A DNA stretch of 11,477 bases from JAJYVT01 sp036796435 (GCA_036796435.1 DAIRCY010000078.1:1-11477), one strand, 5' to 3'. Positions 1 to 6,925 are shown, counted from the stretch's first letter. Numbers and translations: made by a program. The notes: generated by a model not told the origin, from the letters alone.

Positions 1-1377
1 CCCGCAGCCGAGGATCGCCACGTCACGCTGTACCACGTCGTAGTGAGCGGCGTCCTCACCGAGAGCGATCCCGAGCGTGAGCGCGGTCGAGTCCCCCATG
101 ACGAGCACCCGCACCGACTTGGCATGGAGTGCCGGGGTGGCCTGCGCGGGTGGCGCGGGTGCGGGCCACGTCGCGGCGACCACGACCACCGCGCTGATAC
201 CGACTCCGGCGGGGATGGCGAGCCACGCGAGGCGCCCCCGAAGTGCGCGCCCTCGCCGAACAGGCCACTCGACGAAGACGAAGGACGCCCACGCCATCGT
301 GATGCTGAGGGCGCATCGGAGCGCGAACAGCCCGGCACCTCCGAGGTGGGTCGACTGACCGTCGACCCAGAGGAACAACGGGTAGTGCCAGAGGTAGACG
401 CCGTAGGAGATCCGGCCGAGATCGCGCAGTGGGCGGATCTCGAAGGCCCGTGCCAGTGCACCCCGCGGAAGGCAGACCACCCACGCGATCACGGCCGCTC
501 CGCATGCCGCCATCGCGAGGAAGCCCCCTTCGTACAGGAACGGCGAGACCCCGTTCTGCGTGATCCACAGGGCGGCACATCCAGCGAGGCCTGCGAGACC
601 GAGTGCCGCGAGCCCCGCACGGGCGAACCCGGAGGCCGGCTGCCGGGAAGCGGGCTGCGCACAGGCCGGGTCGCGCCGCTCGGCGGCCATGGCGAGGAGG
701 ACCGCGAGCGCGGCACCGACGAGGAGAGACTGCGCACGCGTGTCGGTTCCGTAGTAGACACGTGTGAGCGACGCGCCGCCCGCGTAGAGGAGCGCCATCT
801 CGCAACAGGAGGCGACGGCACCGGCCAGGCACAGCCACAGAAGCGGCCGGAGTCTCCGGGTGACCGCGAGAACGACCGCCACCGCGATGGGCCAGAGCAG
901 GTAGAACTGCTCTTCGATCGCGAGCGACCAGGTGTGCGTCAGAGGCGACGGCGGCGACGTCTGCGCGAAGTAGGTCGCCCCTGACGAGATGAAGTGCCAG
1001 TTGGCGACGTACAACAGGGTGGAGATGGCGTCGCCGCGCAGTCCGGGGTAGCTGCCGGCAGGCACGACGAACGGCGTCACACACACGACCACCAGGACCA
1101 GCGCGAAAAGCGCCGGGAGGAGCCGGCGTGCTCGGCGCGCCCAGAAGGCTCGTAGCGCGATAGCGCCGGTCGCGGCCCACTCGCGCAGAAGCAGCGAGGT
1201 GATGAGGAAGCCCGAGAGGACGAAGAAGGCGTCCACGCCGAGGAACCCACCAGGGAGCCACGAGACGCCGCCGTGGAACGCGAGGACCCCCAGGACGGCG
1301 ACCCCGCGGAACCCGTCCAGCGCGGGGACGTACGTGAGGTGTGGTCCGGCGCCGTCGGGTACGGCGGCTCTGCGCAC
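1..1377 (-). CDS. Membrane O-acyltransferase (acyltransferase 3 family) with C-terminal SGNH domain, partial
   Basis: Integral membrane acyltransferase of the OafB-like class, which moves acyl groups (often acetyl) onto cell-envelope polysaccharides or lipids. 459 residues are visible and the reading frame runs off the left edge. The N-terminus has the family signature LDGFRGVAVLGVLAFHGG (residues 20-37), with conserved R24 and the putative catalytic H35. It is followed by FLGVDAFFVLSGFLI, by the HTWSLAIEEQFYLLWP block (148-163), and by about ten hydrophobic segments. Near residue 425 comes VLVMGDSTALTLG, whose GDS is the block I nucleophile motif of an SGNH domain; the rest of that domain lies outside the window. 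I chose GTG at 1377 because a CATACT hexamer sits 5 nt upstream (leaderless style) and the homologous region starts about 18 residues later. It lies 57 bp after the AlaRS stop on the same strand. The substrate cannot be predicted. Confidence 0.9.
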   Translation of the reverse strand, partial: MRRAAVPDGAGPHLTYVPALDGFRGVAVLGVLAFHGGVSWLPGGFLGVDAFFVLSGFLITSLLLREWAATGAIALRAFWARRARRLLPALFALVLVVVCVTPFVVPAGSYPGLRGDAISTLLYVANWHFISSGATYFAQTSPPSPLTHTWSLAIEEQFYLLWPIAVAVVLAVTRRLRPLLWLCLAGAVASCCEMALLYAGGASLTRVYYGTDTRAQSLLVGAALAVLLAMAAERRDPACAQPASRQPASGFARAGLAALGLAGLAGCAALWITQNGVSPFLYEGGFLAMAACGAAVIAWVVCLPRGALARAFEIRPLRDLGRISYGVYLWHYPLFLWVDGQSTHLGGAGLFALRCALSITMAWASFVFVEWPVRRGRALRGRLAWLAIPAGVGISAVVVVAATWPAPAPPAQATPALHAKSVRVLVMGDSTALTLGIALGEDAAHYDVVQRDVAILGCG

Positions 1378-1434
1378 GACCAAGTATGGGCGCGTTGCCG
1401 GTTCGCGCGCCGACTTGTAGTCCGAGAGAGGCGC

Positions 1435-3315
1435 CTATTCGAGGACGGCGCGGATGCGGCGCACGCCCGCCGCGGACGACTCCTCCTTGACGATCCGGAA
1501 GTGGCCGAGCTCGCCCGTGTGGGTGACGTGGGGCCCGCCACAGATCTCCTTGCTGTACCACTCGCCTGTCGGGTCGCCGGCCGTGTAGACGGTGACCGTC
1601 GCTCCGTAGCGGTCGCCAAACGCGCCGAGCGCGCCCGTCGCGAACGCCTCCGCCGCCGCCATCTCCACCACCCGCATCGGCCAGTCCTGGGCGATCGCGT
1701 CGTTCACGATCGCCTCGACCTTGGCGAGCTCCTCCGGGGTGACTTTGGCTGGGTGCGAGAAGTCGAATCGAAGCCGCTCCGGCGTGATGTTGCTGCCGCG
1801 CTGGACGACGTGCTCGCCGAGGACGAGACGGAGCGCCTTGTAGAGGAGATGCGTCGCCGTGTGGAGCTGGGTCGTCGCCACGGAGCGGTCGGCGAGCCCG
1901 CCCTTGAACATTCCCGCCGCTGCGGTCCGAGAGCGGTCGCGTTGCTCGGCCATGAGCGCCTCGAACCTCGCGCTCCAAGAGGGCTCGATGGCGATACCAC
2001 TGGTCCGCGCCTCTTCGACGCTCAGCTCGGGCGGGAATCCGTAGGTGTCGAACAACTTGAAGATCGCGTCGCCCGTCAGTTCCCGGCCCGCCAGGCGGGG
2101 CAGCTCCCGCACGCCCCTGGCGAGGGTCTTGCGGAAGAGCGTCTCTTCGCGCTCGAGGACGGCGCGGATCTGATCGGCCCGCTCGGCGAGCTCGGGATAG
2201 GCCTGTTGGTACGTCGAGACGACCGTCCCCGCGAGGCGGGGCAAGAGCGCGTCGTCGATCCCGAGGTGCAGACCCTGACGGATGGCCCGCCGAGCGAATC
2301 GGCGCATGACGTAGCCCTGCGTGTTGTTGGAGGGCTCGACGCCGTCCAACGCCAGGAAGACGACGGCCCGGGTGTGGTCGGCGATGATCCGTTCCGCTCG
2401 CCGGTCGGCGCCCTCTCCGCGGGCCGACGCGTGCGGGCGCATGGCGTCGATCCGGTCGAGGAGCGGCGCCAACAGGTCGATCGCGAACGTGTCCGCCGCG
2501 TCCGTCGACGCCATCGCGATTCGTTCGAGACCGCCACCGAAGTCGACGTTGCGCTGCGGGAGGAGCTCGAAGCCTTCGCCGGTTCGGCGGTACTGCATGA
2601 ACACCGAGTTGCCTATCTCGACGTACCGTCCGCAATCGCAGTGCGGATGGCAGTGCTCGCCGAACGACGGGTCGTGTTCGATCTGCGGAAAGAGGTAGAA
2701 CGCCTCGGAGTCCGGGCCCCCCGGCTCCCCAGGAGGCATCGAGTCCGGCGGCCCCGAGCGGCTCCACCAGCACTGGGACTCGTCGTAAGCGACGATCCGC
2801 GCGTCGCCGATACCACGCGCAGCCGCTTGCACCGCCGAGCCTGCCTCAGCCACGACAGGATCGAGGCCGGCGCCGGCGAAGAGCTCCTTCCAGAGCTGCT
2901 CGGACTCGTCGTCGCGGGGGATGTCCCAGCGGGGAGAGCCCGCGAAGACGCTCACGTAGAGCCGGGAAGGGTCGAGCCCGACCACGCCGGTCAGGAACTC
3001 GAAGATCCACGGCAGCTGCTCCTGCTTGAAATAGCTGCCTAGGGACCAGTTCCCGAGCATCTCGAACATGGTCGTGTGCCGGGTGTCACCGACGTCGTCG
3101 ATGTCTTCGGCTCGGAAGCAGACCTGCGAGTCGACGAGCCGGTCGCCTGTCGGGTGCGCGGCGCCGAGGAGATAGGGGATGAGCGGCTGCATCCCCGAGC
3201 CGGTGAACAGGGTCGTCGGGTCCTCGCGTGGGACGAGGTTGGCTCGTGCGATCGCCGCGTGGCCGCGCGCGACGAAGAAGTCGAGGTATCCCTGTCGGAT
3301 CTGTGAGGCGTCCAC
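1435..3315 (-). CDS. alaS: Alanyl-tRNA synthetase, short form without C-Ala domain
   Basis: Class II synthetase that charges tRNA-Ala; cytoplasmic. The 626-residue frame is intact. The catalytic core has the motif 2 region FRAEDIDDVGDTRHTTMFEM (67-86) and motif 3 GGGLERIA (260-267). A Cys/His cluster HCHPHCDCGRY (221-231) precedes EIGNSVFMQY. The editing domain keeps its zinc ligands: HTATH (H485, H489) and CGGPH (C592, H596). The protein ends at GVRRIRAVLE, immediately after the editing (SAD) domain, so the coiled coil and DHHA1/C-Ala domain of usual 850-900-residue bacterial AlaRS are absent. The core wording (PLIPYLLG, DIDDVGDTRH) and Cys cluster resemble the short AlaRS of Patescibacteria, as I remember that family. 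GTG at 3315 is preceded by TAGCGT 6 nt upstream and no Shine-Dalgarno, suggesting a leaderless mRNA. It could be the only alaS or a second copy; the window cannot tell. Confidence 0.9.
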   Translation of the reverse strand: MDASQIRQGYLDFFVARGHAAIARANLVPREDPTTLFTGSGMQPLIPYLLGAAHPTGDRLVDSQVCFRAEDIDDVGDTRHTTMFEMLGNWSLGSYFKQEQLPWIFEFLTGVVGLDPSRLYVSVFAGSPRWDIPRDDESEQLWKELFAGAGLDPVVAEAGSAVQAAARGIGDARIVAYDESQCWWSRSGPPDSMPPGEPGGPDSEAFYLFPQIEHDPSFGEHCHPHCDCGRYVEIGNSVFMQYRRTGEGFELLPQRNVDFGGGLERIAMASTDAADTFAIDLLAPLLDRIDAMRPHASARGEGADRRAERIIADHTRAVVFLALDGVEPSNNTQGYVMRRFARRAIRQGLHLGIDDALLPRLAGTVVSTYQQAYPELAERADQIRAVLEREETLFRKTLARGVRELPRLAGRELTGDAIFKLFDTYGFPPELSVEEARTSGIAIEPSWSARFEALMAEQRDRSRTAAAGMFKGGLADRSVATTQLHTATHLLYKALRLVLGEHVVQRGSNITPERLRFDFSHPAKVTPEELAKVEAIVNDAIAQDWPMRVVEMAAAEAFATGALGAFGDRYGATVTVYTAGDPTGEWYSKEICGGPHVTHTGELGHFRIVKEESSAAGVRRIRAVLE

Positions 3316-3321
3316 ACGTCG

Positions 3322-3327
3322 ACGCTA
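3322..3327 (-). promoter_or_regulatory. Probable -10 element of leaderless alaS
   Basis: On the minus strand TAGCGT ends 6 nt before the GTG at 3315, the spacing expected when transcription starts at the start codon. There is no Shine-Dalgarno between them. The -35 region is not recognisable. Support is by spacing and the TAnnnT form only. Confidence 0.4.
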
Positions 3328-3339
3328 CCAGCGGCCACG

Positions 3340-3368
3340 AAGACATCCGTTGCCCGACGCGCTAGCCT
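3340..3368 (+). promoter_or_regulatory. Candidate promoter for leader ORF and rsgA
   Basis: AAGACA (3340-3345) and TAGCCT (3363-3368) are 17 bp apart. They would start a transcript near 3375, about 39 nt ahead of the leader ORF. The site is back to back with the alaS promoter. It was judged by eye and is moderately weak. Confidence 0.35.
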
Positions 3369-3413
3369 CTCGGACGAACGAGGCCCCTCGAATGAGAGGA
3401 AGGGGGACGAGCC

Positions 3414-3485
3414 ATGTCGATGCGTGACCTTGCCGCACGGCCGCAGACGTCCGTGCCCCCTGCCCGTTCGCCCGCTTCGTCCTGA
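3414..3485 (+). CDS. Short leader ORF upstream of rsgA (23 codons)
   Basis: ATG at 3414 is preceded by a purine tract GAGAGGAAGGGGG (3394-3406) that ends 7 nt before the start, the best Shine-Dalgarno in this region. The peptide begins MSMRDLAARPQ, contains Pro-Pro and ends SPASS, stopping at TGA 3483-3485. It has no hydrophobic stretch, no Cys run and no recognised family. It sits about 66 nt ahead of the rsgA start, with a hairpin between. It could be a regulatory leader peptide, a small protein, or the remains of a longer gene; the function is unknown. Confidence 0.45.
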   Translation: MSMRDLAARPQTSVPPARSPASS

Positions 3486-3493
3486 GTGTCCCA

Positions 3494-3510
3494 GGCGCTG
3501 CGAGAGCGCC
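3494..3510 (+). promoter_or_regulatory. Hairpin between leader ORF and rsgA
   Basis: Perfect 6-bp inverted repeat GGCGCT-gcgag-AGCGCC, 8 nt after the leader ORF stop and 41 nt before the rsgA start. No T-run follows, so it is not a standard terminator. A role in leader control is an inference. Confidence 0.4.
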
Positions 3511-3551
3511 ACTCCCCGGTCGGAGCGGGCCTCACTTTCAGGAGCTCTCTC

Positions 3552-3869
3552 TTGACCGAGAATTTCTCCGCGCTCGAGCCCTACGGCTTCTCCGCTCGGG
3601 TGCACGCACTTTGGCACGACAGGCAATCGGCGCTCGCCTCTCCGGGCCGCGTCGTCCGGGTGGACGGCGCGACCGGCCGGGTCGCCTGTGTCGACGGAAA
3701 CGAGCGCACGTGCCGGCTCCGGCCTCAGCCCGTGGTCGGCGACTGGGTGGCCGTCACAGCTGAGACGTCGTGGAGGTGCTCCCTCGGTGGTCGGTCCTTT
3801 CGCGGGTGGATCCGGCGCCGAGCGGTGCCCAGGCGGGTGTGCAGCTCCTCGCGGCCAACGTGGACGTGA
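3552..3869 (+). pseudogene. rsgA: RsgA N-terminal OB-fold part, frame-shifted from the GTPase part
   Basis: Codes for the N-terminal OB-fold of the ribosome small-subunit GTPase RsgA: LEPYGFSARVHALW, then GRVVRVDG, and PVVGDWVAV, the typical end of that domain. TTG at 3552 is chosen as the start because AGGAG (3540-3544) lies 7 nt upstream; a GTG at 3486 in the same frame lacks such a site. After about TAET (near 3762-3770) the frame turns to nonsense and stops at 3869, while the expected continuation VEVLPRW is found one frame over. Loss of a single base near 3770 explains this. Restoring one base gives a protein of about 344 residues, normal for RsgA. No slippery heptamer is visible, so programmed frameshifting is unlikely. 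Confidence 0.75.
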
Positions 3870-4585
3870 TCGTCATCGCCGCTCCCGCCGACCGGCTGAA
3901 GGTCGCGCGCGTCGAGCGGGAGGTGGCGTTCGGCTGGGAGAGCGGCGCGCAGCCCCTCGTCGTCCTCACGAAGTCGGACCTCGACGATGGGCGCCTTCTC
4001 GAATCCCTCCGGCGGCGCATCGCGGGGGTGGACGTCGTCCCGACGAGCGTCCGCCAGAAGCGTGGTCTCGAGGCGATCGCAGGCGCGTTCTCCGCCGGGC
4101 GCACCGGCGTGCTGATCGGCCCGTCGGGTGCCGGCAAGTCGACCCTCGTGAACGCCCTCGTCGGAAGCGAGATACAGGCGACCGGCGACGTGCGTGAGGG
4201 TGACCAGCGTGGCCGCCACACGACGTCCGCCCGGTACCTCGTCTGCCTGCCGAGTGGCGGTGTGCTCATCGACACGCCCGGGATGCGGAGTCTGGCGATC
4301 GCCGGTGGCGAGGGGATCGACGTGGCCTTTCCCGACATCGACGAGCTTGCTGACGACTGTCGCTTCCGGGACTGCAAGCACCGGACAGAGCCCGCGTGCG
4401 CCGTTCGCGCGGCGATTCAAGCAGGGTCGCTCGACCCCGCGCGCTTTGCGAGCTTCGAGAAGCTCGTTCGCGAAGTGGCGGTCGAGCGCCGGAAGTCGGA
4501 TCCCCTCGCGGCGCGCGCCGCTCGCCGGATGTGGTCGCAGCGCGCCAAGGAGCAGCGGCGGTACGACAAGCGACTCCGGGGCTGA
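3770..4585 (+). CDS. rsgA: RsgA, circularly permuted ribosome assembly GTPase (GTPase and zinc domains)
   Basis: Late 30S maturation GTPase. The open frame, from a GTG at 3770, has the permuted order of GTPase motifs: G4 TKSD (67-70), then G1 GPSGAGKS (117-124), G2 TT (151-152) and G3 DTPG (168-171). The C-terminal zinc site follows as C197, C202, H204 and C210 in DCRFRDCKHRTEPAC. All catalytic parts are intact, but the OB-fold that docks on 16S rRNA is in another frame just upstream (3552-3869). The GTG at 3770 has no convincing ribosome binding site and starts in the linker after the OB-fold, so it is probably not a true start. The gene is either a recent mutant or a sequence error. It ends 7 bp before the converging nitroreductase gene. 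Confidence 0.9.
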   Translation: MEVLPRWSVLSRVDPAPSGAQAGVQLLAANVDVIVIAAPADRLKVARVEREVAFGWESGAQPLVVLTKSDLDDGRLLESLRRRIAGVDVVPTSVRQKRGLEAIAGAFSAGRTGVLIGPSGAGKSTLVNALVGSEIQATGDVREGDQRGRHTTSARYLVCLPSGGVLIDTPGMRSLAIAGGEGIDVAFPDIDELADDCRFRDCKHRTEPACAVRAAIQAGSLDPARFASFEKLVREVAVERRKSDPLAARAARRMWSQRAKEQRRYDKRLRG

Positions 4586-4592
4586 CCGTGGG

Positions 4593-5108
4593 CTACCAGC
4601 GGCCCCAGTGCACGACCTCCTCGAGGGGCCGGCGGTTCGGGCGCTCGAGGGGGCGTAGGGGTCTGTCGGCCGGGTAGCCGAGCGCGATCAGGTACGCACA
4701 GAAGCGGTCGTCTGGGAAGCCCAGCACTTGGCGGGCCTTGTCCTGGTCCCCCACAGCCGCGTGGCCCGAGCCGATCCCGAGGTCGGCTGCTGCGAGCATC
4801 ATGTTGGCCGTCGCCTGGCCGAAGTCGTACTGGAGCCACTGCGCATGCGCATCGTCCTCTTGCGCGGCGCCGACGAGCGCGATCGTCGCGGCAGACGTCG
4901 CGACGTGTCCCGCCCCGCGCCAGACTCCGGACAGCTCCCGGAGCTGCTCCCTGTCGGTCACCACTACGAAGTCCCAGGGCTGCCAGTTCGTCGACGAGGG
5001 CGCGCGGCGGCCCGCGTCGAGGATCCGCTCGAGATCCGCCCGAGCAACGGGCTTGTCGGTGTACTGACGCACGTTGCGGCGCGAGCGGATGGCGTCCCAG
5101 GTGTCCAT
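4593..5108 (-). CDS. Nitroreductase family FMN oxidoreductase
   Basis: NAD(P)H-dependent flavoprotein of the nitroreductase fold, 171 residues, a normal length for small members; cytoplasmic and normally dimeric. The FMN phosphate-binding start IRSRRNVRQY (7-16) is present. RRAPSSTNWQPWDFVVV (34-50) matches the conserved isoalloxazine-side block, and DLGIGSGHAAVG (109-120) and ALGYPAD (142-148) follow the family pattern. The true substrate is not predictable. ATG at 5108 is preceded by TAGACC 6 nt upstream and no Shine-Dalgarno, suggesting a leaderless mRNA. The gene is divergent from the nitrobindin-like gene and converges on rsgA. Confidence 0.88.
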   Translation of the reverse strand: MDTWDAIRSRRNVRQYTDKPVARADLERILDAGRRAPSSTNWQPWDFVVVTDREQLRELSGVWRGAGHVATSAATIALVGAAQEDDAHAQWLQYDFGQATANMMLAAADLGIGSGHAAVGDQDKARQVLGFPDDRFCAYLIALGYPADRPLRPLERPNRRPLEEVVHWGRW

Positions 5109-5187
5109 GCCGATGGTCTACCAGGCGGCGGGGCGTGGCCCTCGAGAGCGGTGGGCGCCCGGCCCGACGGCGGGTCATGATCGGCAC
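5109..5187. promoter_or_regulatory. 79-bp divergent promoter region, nitroreductase / nitrobindin
   Basis: On the minus strand TAGACC (5115-5120) lies 6 nt before the nitroreductase ATG. On the plus strand CATGAT (5176-5181) lies 6 nt before the nitrobindin ATG. Both fit leaderless promoters with weak -10 elements. No palindromic operator was found between them. Confidence 0.4.
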
Positions 5188-5712
5188 ATGACGGAACCCG
5201 TGCTCCACCCAGACATCGCCCCGGTCGGGATCCTCCTCGGCACCTGGTCGGGGCGGGGCAGGGGTGAGTACCCCACGATCGAACCGTTCGACTACGACGA
5301 GACCGTGACGTTCGCCCATACGGGGAAGCCGTTCCTCTCGTATGCGCAGCGGACGTTCCATGCGGGCGACGGGCGGCCGCTCCACGCGGAGTCCGGGTAC
5401 TTACGACTCGCCCAGCCCGACCGGGTCGAGCTCGTCGTGAGCCATCCGACCGGCGTCGCCGAAGTGTCGGAGGGAAGCTTCGAAGGATCCAGCTTCCGGC
5501 TCCGCTCGCGGGCCGTCGTCTGCACCGCGTCGGCGAAGTCCGTCGTCGCGATCGAACGCGACGTCGACGTGCACGAGGACCGGATCAGCTACGTCCTCAG
5601 GATGGCGGCGGTCGGCGAGCCGCTCACGCACCATCTCGCCGCCGAGCTGTACAGGGTGCCGAGCGGTACAGGGTGTAGCGGACGGAATGTCGAAAGTCCG
5701 CGACGAGGGTGA
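5188..5712 (+). CDS. Nitrobindin-like haem-binding beta-barrel protein (THAP4/DUF1794 family)
   Basis: Small ten-stranded beta-barrel of the nitrobindin family, which binds haem b; known members isomerise peroxynitrite or bind NO. The conserved start LLGTWSGRGRGEYPTIEPF (16-34) is present, followed by GKPFLSYAQRT, GRPLHAESGYLR and VVSHPTGVAEVSEG. The C-terminal block is RMAAVGEPLTHHLAAEL, where H149 is the expected proximal haem ligand. ATG at 5188 fits the family's usual N-terminus and has CATGAT 6 nt upstream. The family normally ends just after LAAELxRV. Here 17 extra residues follow because a 17-bp tandem duplication (5641-5674) shifts the frame past a TAG at 5676. The 174-residue product keeps the whole barrel, so it is probably still functional. 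Confidence 0.88.
   Translation: MTEPVLHPDIAPVGILLGTWSGRGRGEYPTIEPFDYDETVTFAHTGKPFLSYAQRTFHAGDGRPLHAESGYLRLAQPDRVELVVSHPTGVAEVSEGSFEGSSFRLRSRAVVCTASAKSVVAIERDVDVHEDRISYVLRMAAVGEPLTHHLAAELYRVPSGTGCSGRNVESPRRG
5641..5674 (+). repeat. 17-bp tandem duplication at the end of the nitrobindin gene
   Basis: Two adjacent 17-bp copies, GCCGAGCTGTACAGGGT (5641-5657) and GCCGAGCGGTACAGGGT (5658-5674), differ at one base. Since 17 is not a multiple of 3, the second copy is read in a new frame. Without one copy the gene would end ...YRV then TAG (5676-5678). Confidence 0.85.
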
Positions 5713-5754
5713 TTGGGCGCGCCGAACCCGACCTCTACGTGGGGTCAGGCGCCT

Positions 5755-5791
5755 CCAACAGTGCTCACGCTGCCGCCTGAGCACTGGTTGG
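5755..5791. terminator. Bidirectional hairpin between nitrobindin and tmRNA genes
   Basis: AGTGCTCA (5760-5767) and TGAGCACT (5778-5785) form a perfect 8-bp stem. It is extended by CCAAC and GGTTGG on the two sides with a one-base bulge, giving about 13 pairs with a 10-nt loop. It begins 11 nt after the encoded CCA end of tmRNA and 42 nt after the nitrobindin stop, so it can serve both converging transcripts. The following T content is modest (ttgattt on the plus side). Confidence 0.65.
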
Positions 5792-5801
5792 TTGATTTGG
5801 T

Positions 5802-6151
5802 TGGTGGAGGTGGCGGGAATCGAACCCGCGTCCTCCGGCTTCTCATTGGGCCTTCTCCGAGCGCAGCCAGCAGGAGATTGTCGGGAGCGCCGCTACTGCC
5901 GGCAACGACGGCGCCCCGTATCCGGCAAGGTGTCCCCTCAGACCAGCCGGAGCGGTCTGAGAGCTAGCTCCACTTGATGACGCCCGTGACCAGCCCGTAG
6001 AGCAGAGGCTGGGCGGACGACGCTACGGATTAAGCAGCGTACGCGAGCTGAGGCTCGGCGTTTGTTTTGTTTTCCGGCTCTTTTACGTGGCTCCGGAGAC
6101 CACGGCTCGCTTCTCCCAACTCGACGACCGAAGTCGAGACCTTTCACCCCC
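5802..6151 (-). ncRNA. ssrA: Transfer-messenger RNA (tmRNA)
   Basis: tmRNA rescues stalled ribosomes and tags the unfinished protein. The 5' end GGGGGTG (6151-6145) pairs with CACCTCC at the 3' end as a 7-bp acceptor stem with one G-U pair, and ACCA including the CCA end is encoded (5805-5802). The 3' half has the T-arm CGGGTTCGATTCCCG, and the 5' half the conserved TCGACTTCG region. The internal message ends with GCTGCTTAA. The length of 350 nt is normal for a one-piece tmRNA. It lies 82 bp downstream of smpB on the same strand and may be processed from a shared transcript. A TACAGT element at 6192-6197 could be its own promoter, with weak support. Confidence 0.95.
6030..6080 (-). other. tmRNA proteolysis-tag reading frame
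   Basis: Reading back from the TAA at 6030-6032, the open frame codes EPENKTNAEPQLAYAA if the resume codon is GAG at 6080-6078, directly after GTAAAA. The terminal Ala-Ala needed for ClpXP-type proteases is present. The end is LAYAA rather than the usual YALAA or similar. The first codon is uncertain, since most tmRNAs resume at an alanine codon; the encoded alanine goes in front of this peptide from tmRNA itself. Confidence 0.6.
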
Positions 6152-6233
6152 TGGTGTTGTCCAGATGGCCACCCCGTTGGACGGCTGCACCACTGTACCC
6201 GTCACGCCTCCGCCTCCCCGCCGGCCACCTGGC

Positions 6234-6761
6234 TCAGCCGCGGACCCCCCACCGCTGAGCGTTCCGTAGCGCACGTGCCGACTCGCGCTCCGCCTCGCGG
6301 GTGAGGATCGCCTGACGCTTGTCGTAGATCCTCCGGCCGCGGGCGAGCGCCAGCTGGACCTTCGCGTTCCCGTCCTTGAAGTACAAGGAGAGGGGGACGA
6401 GGGTGAGCGACTGCTGCTGGGTGCGGCCCATCAGCTCGTCGATCTCCTTGCGATGGACGAGCAGCTTGCGTTTGCGGGCGGGCTCGTGGCCGCCGAAGCT
6501 GGTCGCGTACTGCCACGGGGGGATGTGGACGCCGTAGAGCCACAGCTCGCCGTCGTCGACCCTGGCATAGGCGTCGGCGAGCTGCGCCTTCCCCTCCCGG
6601 AGCGATTTCACCTCGCTGCCCCGAAGGACGATCCCGGCTTCGATGGTCTCGAGGATCTCGTAGTCGTGGCGCGCGCGTCGGTTCGAGGCGACCGTCCGGT
6701 CGCCGCGGCGTCCCTCGCGTTCGGCGGCGCGTTTTGCCGCGACCTTCTTCGCCCGTGCCAT
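6234..6761 (-). CDS. smpB: SsrA-binding protein SmpB
   Basis: SmpB binds the tRNA-like part of tmRNA and takes it to the A site of stalled ribosomes. The 175 residues include ASNRRARHDYEILETIEAGI (25-44), then VLRGSEVKSLREGKAQLADAY (45-65), the RNA-binding OB-fold core. The basic C-terminal region GRRIYDKRQAILTREAERE (142-160) enters the mRNA channel. A lysine/arginine-rich N-terminal stretch of about 23 residues is longer than in E. coli. ATG at 6761 begins MARAKK and has TAGCCT 9 nt upstream. The gene is followed by ssrA on the same strand, a common pairing, and is divergent from mec. Confidence 0.96.
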   Translation of the reverse strand: MARAKKVAAKRAAEREGRRGDRTVASNRRARHDYEILETIEAGIVLRGSEVKSLREGKAQLADAYARVDDGELWLYGVHIPPWQYATSFGGHEPARKRKLLVHRKEIDELMGRTQQQSLTLVPLSLYFKDGNAKVQLALARGRRIYDKRQAILTREAERESARALRNAQRWGVRG

Positions 6762-6925
6762 GGCACGACGAGGCTACGGCCCACCGGGGGGAAGGCGCGC
6801 AACGGCGAGGCGGGCAGGAGCTGGGCAATGTGCGGGCGACGTTCGAAGTCACCCTGCTGCAGGAGCAGTGCCGCCTTCCCTGTATCCTCGTACTCCCAGC
6901 GTGCGGTGGGTACGCTCATGAGGCG

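Noticed and set aside
56..2773. A 905-codon open frame on the minus strand covering both the acyltransferase and most of AlaRS
   Set aside because: It is arginine/proline-rich, has no family motif and spans two genes that read well in other frames; it is a high-GC shadow.
1273..3042. A 589-codon open frame on the plus strand opposite AlaRS
   Set aside because: Antisense shadow of a conserved gene, with no motif and composition typical of high-GC antisense frames.
3755..3775. Programmed -1 frameshift in rsgA
   Set aside because: No X XXY YYZ heptamer or downstream pseudoknot was seen at the junction, and RsgA is not known to use frameshifting.
5802..5840. tRNA-like T-arm and CCA end suggesting a tRNA gene on the minus strand
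   Set aside because: No D-arm or anticodon arm is next to it; the matching 5' acceptor strand is at 6151, making it the 3' end of tmRNA.
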